Below are positions 5,801-8,525 of a DNA stretch of 8,525 bases, piece by piece. Each line of letters starts with the position of its first letter. The first letter of the stretch is position 1. Source of the stretch: Gemmatimonadota bacterium (GTDB lineage: Bacteria > Gemmatimonadota > Gemmatimonadetes > Longimicrobiales > Longimicrobiaceae); NCBI GenBank assembly GCA_019240375.1, contig JAFAYN010000093.1, forward strand, positions 1-8,525, read 5' to 3'. The notes beneath the pieces were generated by a model. It did no database searches, was not told where the DNA came from, and saw nothing but the letters and a program-made list of their open reading frames with translations. The translations under genes were made by a program, and so were the position numbers.

Positions 5801-6466
5801 TCAGTGGCCGAGCGAGCCCTGGATCTGTTGTGCGTGCTGCAGGTGGCTGGCGACCGCGGGACGGACCTTCTGCTGCAGCGCCGTCTTGAGCTGCGGGTTC
5901 TGCGCCGCGGGGAGGAGCTGGGTGTCCACCGCGTTCAGCGCCATCTGGTGCGACTGCACCATCGCGTCCATGTAGGCCCTGTCGAAGGCGGCGCCGGACG
6001 CGCCCTGCAGGCTCTGCATGGTGGCCTGCGCGGCGGTCTGGACCTGGCTGCTGAGGGGGCTGGTCGCCGGGGTCATGTTCTGCTGCTGCGCCATGGCGTG
6101 CAGCGAGTCCTCCAGCATCCCGTGGTCCTTGACCATCTGCTGGGCGAACGCCCTGACCTGCGCGTTCTGCGCCTTCTGCATGGCGAGCTGGCTCGGGTTG
6201 ATCTCCGCGGAGTCGGAGGCGGAGAGCACGCCGGCGATCTGCGCGTCGGAGAGCGCCGCGCCCGCGGCCATGGACCCGCTGTCCATCGGGGCGGCGGTGC
6301 TTCCCGGGGTGGTGCTCGTTGTGGTGGTGTCCGCCGCCGTGGTGTCCGTGGTGGAAGCCCCGGACTGCTGGTCGCCACCGCCCCCGCACGCGGCGAGGCC
6401 GAAGACGAGCAGGGAGGCCAGCATCATTCGTGTGGGCGGCAGGTCGACGCGTGGAGTGTGCGACAT
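5801..6466 (-). CDS. DUF4142 lipoprotein
   Basis: The protein has 221 residues. The start is the ATG complement at 6464-6466, set by GGAGGA four bases upstream; the frame stays open much further 5' only as a shadow of prfC. A lipoprotein signal ends in LAAC with Cys27 lipidated. It is followed by GGGG and a Thr/Ser/Pro/Ala-rich low-complexity tether (about 33-70). The DUF4142 domain covers about 72-218: a helical, ferritin-like bundle with INPSQLAMQKAQNAQVRAFA, a QMVKDHGMLEDSLHAMA helix, an AYMDAMVQSHQMALNAVDTQ helix and the final VASHLQHAQQI. His residues in these helices (115, 123, 173, 208, 211) match places where the family tends to be His-rich. The molecular function of DUF4142 is not established. 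It is a single-gene unit between two hairpins. Confidence 0.92.
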   Translation of the reverse strand: MSHTPRVDLPPTRMMLASLLVFGLAACGGGGDQQSGASTTDTTAADTTTTSTTPGSTAAPMDSGSMAAGAALSDAQIAGVLSASDSAEINPSQLAMQKAQNAQVRAFAQQMVKDHGMLEDSLHAMAQQQNMTPATSPLSSQVQTAAQATMQSLQGASGAAFDRAYMDAMVQSHQMALNAVDTQLLPAAQNPQLKTALQQKVRPAVASHLQHAQQIQGSLGH

Positions 6467-6470
6467 GGTC

Positions 6471-6476
6471 TCCTCC
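6471..6476 (-). promoter_or_regulatory. Shine-Dalgarno that sets the DUF4142 start
   Basis: On the - strand this reads GGAGGA, four bases before the ATG. It is one of the two strong ribosome binding sites in the window and decides the start within a frame that is open far upstream. Confidence 0.75.
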
Positions 6477-6538
6477 GGGTCAGGACATGGGTGAACCGGA
6501 CCTGCACGAGGGGTGTGGATCCGGAGCCTGCCCGCGTG

Positions 6539-6554
6539 TGCAACTTTGGTGCAC
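6539..6554 (-). promoter_or_regulatory. Possible sigma-54-like element upstream of the DUF4142 gene
   Basis: Read on the - strand it is GTGCACCAAAGTTGCA. It matches TGGCAC-N5-TTGCA at GCAC and at all of TTGCA with correct spacing, but the first base of the invariant GG is T. A start would fall near 6529, about 62 bases before the ATG. No TGTCCCG site lies upstream. The sigma-70-like element at 6561-6588 is an alternative. Confidence 0.3.
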
Positions 6555-6560
6555 GGTTGG

Positions 6561-6588
6561 AATGTAGCCACGGTTGTTCCAGTCGCAA
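6561..6588 (-). promoter_or_regulatory. Possible sigma-70 promoter of the DUF4142 gene
   Basis: On the - strand TTGCGA (6583-6588) and TACATT (6561-6566) are separated by 16 bases; each hexamer matches consensus at four of six positions. An 8-base direct repeat (CACGGTTG on the + strand at 6552 and 6569) flanks the -10 hexamer and could be a binding site. Confidence 0.35.
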
Positions 6589-6619
6589 CGTAGCCGCGCG
6601 AATGCGGATACCGCTGTGT

Positions 6620-6660
6620 AAGAAAGGACCTCCTCCGGATCTCGGAGAAGGCCCCTTCTC
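6620..6660 (-). terminator. Terminator of prfC with an 18-bp stem
   Basis: On the - strand GAGAAGGGGCCTTCTCCG pairs with CGGAGGAGGTCCTTTCTT around AGATC, with a few G-U pairs and no mismatches in the transcript. It starts about 20 bases after the prfC stop. The 3' arm ends in CCTTTCTT, supplying the U-rich end within the stem. Confidence 0.75.
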
Positions 6661-6681
6661 TTACTGCGGCGAGCGGTCGCC

Positions 6682-8271
6682 CTACGGCGCCACGTCGTGG
6701 AACTTGAGGTCTTTTTCGCGCTCGATGGTGGTCTTCATGGTCCACTCGCTGTCGAACAGGATCAGCGGGCGCTCCTTGGAGTCGAACACCATCGTCCGGC
6801 CGTACCCTTCCGTCGCCACGCGGCGCACGTCGGCCTCGGGGCCCTCCACCCAGCGGGCGTGGTGGTACGAGAGCGGCTCCAGCCGCGCGGACACGCCGTA
6901 CTCGTTCTCCAGCCGGTGCAGGAGCACGTCGAACTGGAGCTGCCCGACCGCGCCCACGATCGGCGCCGGGCCGACGATGGACTCGGCGTAGAACACCTGC
7001 GCGGCGCCCTCCTCCGAGAGCTGCTGCAGGCCGGTGTCGAGCTGCTTGCGGCGCATCGGGTCGCGGATCAGGATCCGGGCAAAGTGCTCCGGCGAGAAGC
7101 GGGGGATCCCCTGGAACTCCAGGTCGCCGTTGGACGAGAGGGTGTCGCCGATGCGCAGGTTGCCACGGTCGTGGATCCCGATCACGTCGCCGGCCCACGC
7201 CTCCTCGATGTGCGTCCGCTCGCGTGCCAGGAACTGCGTGGGCGCGGCCAGGCGCACCTGCTTCCCGGTGCGGACGTGCTTTACCTGCATCCCCGCCTCG
7301 AAGTGCCCCGAGCACACCCGGACGAAGGCGATCCGGTCGCGGTGCTTGGGGTCCATGTTCGCCTGGATCTTGAACACGAACCCGGTGAAGTTCGGGTCCT
7401 CGGGCTTCACCTCGCCGGTGGTGGCCTCGCGGGGTGTGGGGGCGGGCGCCAGCTCCAGGAACTTCCGCAGGAAGGGCTCCACCCCGAAGTTGGTCATCGC
7501 GCTCCCGAAGAAGGTCGGCGACACCTCGCCGGCCAGGAACGCGTCGTAGTCGAACTCCTCCCCCGCCATGTCCAGCAGCTCGATGTCGGCCAGGAGCTTG
7601 TCGTGCGCCTCGTCGCCGATCAGCGCGCGCACCGACGGGTCGTCCAGCTCCCCCGCCTGCGTGGCGACGCGAGTCTGCCCGTGGTCCTCCCCCTTCTCGA
7701 AGAGGTGGATCTGCCGCTCCCCGCGGTCGTACACGCCGATCAGGCGGTCGCCGGCCGTGATCGGCCACATCACCGGGTAGCAGCGGAGTCCCAGGTCGCG
7801 CTCCACGTCGTCCAGGAGCTGGAGCGGATCGGCGCCGGGGCGGTCGCACTTGTTCACGAAGGTGAAGATCGGGGTGCGCCTGCGGTGGCACACCTCGAAG
7901 AGCTGCCGGGTCCGCTCCTCGACGCCCTTGCGGTTGTCGAGCAGCATCACCGCGCTGTCCGCGGCGATCAGCGTCCGGTAGGTGTCCTCCGAGAAGTCGG
8001 CGTGCCCCGGGGTGTCCAGGAGGTTGATGGCCTTCCCCTGGTACTCGAATTGGAGGACGGAGGAGGTCACGGAGATGCCGCGCTCCTGCTCCATCTGCAT
8101 CCAGTCGGAGGTGGCGTGCCGCGCCGCGCGGCGCGCCTTGACGCTCCCCGCCAGGTGGATGGCCCCGCCGTACAGGAGGAGCTTTTCCGTGAGCGTGGTC
8201 TTCCCCGCGTCCGGGTGCGATATGATGGCGAACGTCCGCCTGCGGCGGACCTGTTCTGCGAGTACGGTCAC
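6682..8271 (-). CDS. prfC: Peptide chain release factor 3
   Basis: The protein has 529 residues, the same length as Escherichia coli RF3. This GTPase speeds recycling of RF1 and RF2 from the ribosome after termination. GTP-binding motifs appear in order: G1 SHPDAGKTT (18-26), the switch I region MEQERGISVTSS (60-71), G3 DTPGH (86-90), G4 NKCD (140-143) and G5 in FFGSAM. The translation-factor domain 2 contains the FTGFVFKIQANMDPKHRDR block that is typical of RF3, and the C-terminal part has AVGQLQFDVLLHRLENEYG. G4 is NKCD rather than NK[LM]D, a mild change. The start is GTG (complement of 8269-8271), with an AGGA/GGGAG purine stretch just upstream. The gene appears monocistronic: a near-consensus sigma-70 promoter lies behind it and a strong hairpin after it. 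Confidence 0.97.
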   Translation of the reverse strand: MTVLAEQVRRRRTFAIISHPDAGKTTLTEKLLLYGGAIHLAGSVKARRAARHATSDWMQMEQERGISVTSSVLQFEYQGKAINLLDTPGHADFSEDTYRTLIAADSAVMLLDNRKGVEERTRQLFEVCHRRRTPIFTFVNKCDRPGADPLQLLDDVERDLGLRCYPVMWPITAGDRLIGVYDRGERQIHLFEKGEDHGQTRVATQAGELDDPSVRALIGDEAHDKLLADIELLDMAGEEFDYDAFLAGEVSPTFFGSAMTNFGVEPFLRKFLELAPAPTPREATTGEVKPEDPNFTGFVFKIQANMDPKHRDRIAFVRVCSGHFEAGMQVKHVRTGKQVRLAAPTQFLARERTHIEEAWAGDVIGIHDRGNLRIGDTLSSNGDLEFQGIPRFSPEHFARILIRDPMRRKQLDTGLQQLSEEGAAQVFYAESIVGPAPIVGAVGQLQFDVLLHRLENEYGVSARLEPLSYHHARWVEGPEADVRRVATEGYGRTMVFDSKERPLILFDSEWTMKTTIEREKDLKFHDVAP

Positions 8272-8350
8272 GGTCCTGCTCCCGTCGAAATATCGAACGC
8301 CCCGCCGGCAACTGGCCCGCGAGGCGCGAGGGGTTCCAATTCAGCCGGTA

Positions 8351-8379
8351 AATATAGCCGAATCCGCCGGTGTTTTCAA
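8351..8379 (-). promoter_or_regulatory. Near-consensus sigma-70 promoter of prfC
   Basis: On the - strand TTGAAA (8374-8379) and TATATT (8351-8356) are separated by exactly 17 bases. This AT-rich patch stands out in the surrounding GC-rich DNA. The predicted start is near 8344, giving a leader of about 70 bases to the prfC GTG. Confidence 0.75.
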
Positions 8380-8408
8380 CGTTTACGGTGTGTCGGAGTG
8401 CCCGGGAT

Positions 8409-8525
8409 TCAGTGTGAACCTCCGGCGGTACCAACCTCGCCCAGGTCATGGAACTGGCGGATCCGTACGTCTCCATCAGGAAAGTGCGCCCTGATCTCCA
8501 GCTCACCCCCCATCGCTTCGATGTA
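8409..8525 (-). CDS. C-terminal tail of a probable XRE-family regulator/antitoxin (truncated by the window edge)
   Basis: The last 38 codons of a - strand frame enter from the right edge and end at TGA (complement of 8409-8411). The peptide begins YIEAMGGELEIRAHFPDGDV (38 residues in all). The pattern Y-[IV]-E-A-[LM]-G-G-x-L-x-[IL]-x-A-x-F-P-D-G is the usual C-terminal signature of XRE-type helix-turn-helix proteins paired with HigB-like toxins. The DNA-binding domain itself is outside the window, so the call rests on this tail alone. The -35 hexamer of the prfC promoter lies about 30 bases past its stop. Confidence 0.6.
   Translation of the reverse strand, partial: YIEAMGGELEIRAHFPDGDVRIRQFHDLGEVGTAGGSH

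Noticed and set aside
5692..5975. Short + strand open frames between the YjbR-family and DUF4142 genes
   Set aside because: They run antisense into the DUF4142 gene, start across a strong hairpin, lack ribosome binding sites and show no family-like sequence.
6338..6350. GTG-rich short repeat run in the DUF4142 gene as a possible tandem repeat element
   Set aside because: It encodes the low-complexity Thr/Asp/Ala tether behind the lipid anchor, a normal feature of such lipoproteins.
6319..6567. Short + strand frame rich in Trp, Pro and Arg opposite the DUF4142 N-terminus
   Set aside because: It is the complement of the Thr-rich tether and signal peptide of the DUF4142 gene; the odd composition comes from those repeats.
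5801..8506. A 901-codon open frame on the - strand spanning prfC and the DUF4142 gene
   Set aside because: Only its last 221 codons are real (DUF4142). The remainder is the antisense-register shadow of prfC, Arg/Gly/Pro/Ala-rich with no recognisable domain, kept open by high GC content.

Overview
The window is very GC-rich DNA with strong third-position G/C bias. It has little consistent Shine-Dalgarno use, dense gene packing, a lipoprotein built on a ZU5-like beta-sandwich, a DUF4142 lipoprotein and outer-membrane barrel proteins. Together these suggest a Gram-negative soil-type bacterium, most likely in Gemmatimonadota (Longimicrobium-like). That assignment is inference from gene style; there is no rRNA or marker alignment behind it.

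Left half, all on the + strand (1-4643). The window opens inside a sigma-54 activator (1-1155, 5' end missing). It is followed by a lipoprotein with a ZU5-like fold and a dockerin-type calcium motif (1289-1912), and 7 bases later by a TPR protein with six repeats of exactly 40 residues (1920-2927). After a 211-base intergenic region comes a two-gene copper-protein operon: a cupredoxin lipoprotein (3139-3534), overlapping by one base a protein that joins an outer-membrane beta-barrel to a C-terminal cupredoxin domain (3534-4643). Both transcription units are preceded by good sigma-54 -24/-12 elements (1220-1234 and 3073-3087). About 90-140 bases upstream of the predicted starts lie three copies of a TGTCCCG-headed 17-mer (1143, 2949, 2969), which look like activator binding sites. 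The simplest reading is a small sigma-54 regulon controlled by the first gene or a paralogue, producing envelope lipoproteins and copper electron-transfer or copper-handling proteins. This is the most interesting part of the window.

Right half. A divergent peptide deformylase (4786-5316, +) meets an MmcQ/YjbR-family gene (5318-5689, -) end to end with one base between the stop codons. The remaining genes are on the - strand: a DUF4142 lipoprotein (5801-6466), peptide chain release factor 3 prfC (6682-8271) with a near-consensus sigma-70 promoter and a long terminator hairpin, and the last 38 codons of what looks like an XRE-family antitoxin or regulator (8409-8525). These look like ordinary housekeeping or accessory genes. 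I saw no tRNA, rRNA, CRISPR array, insertion sequence or riboswitch.
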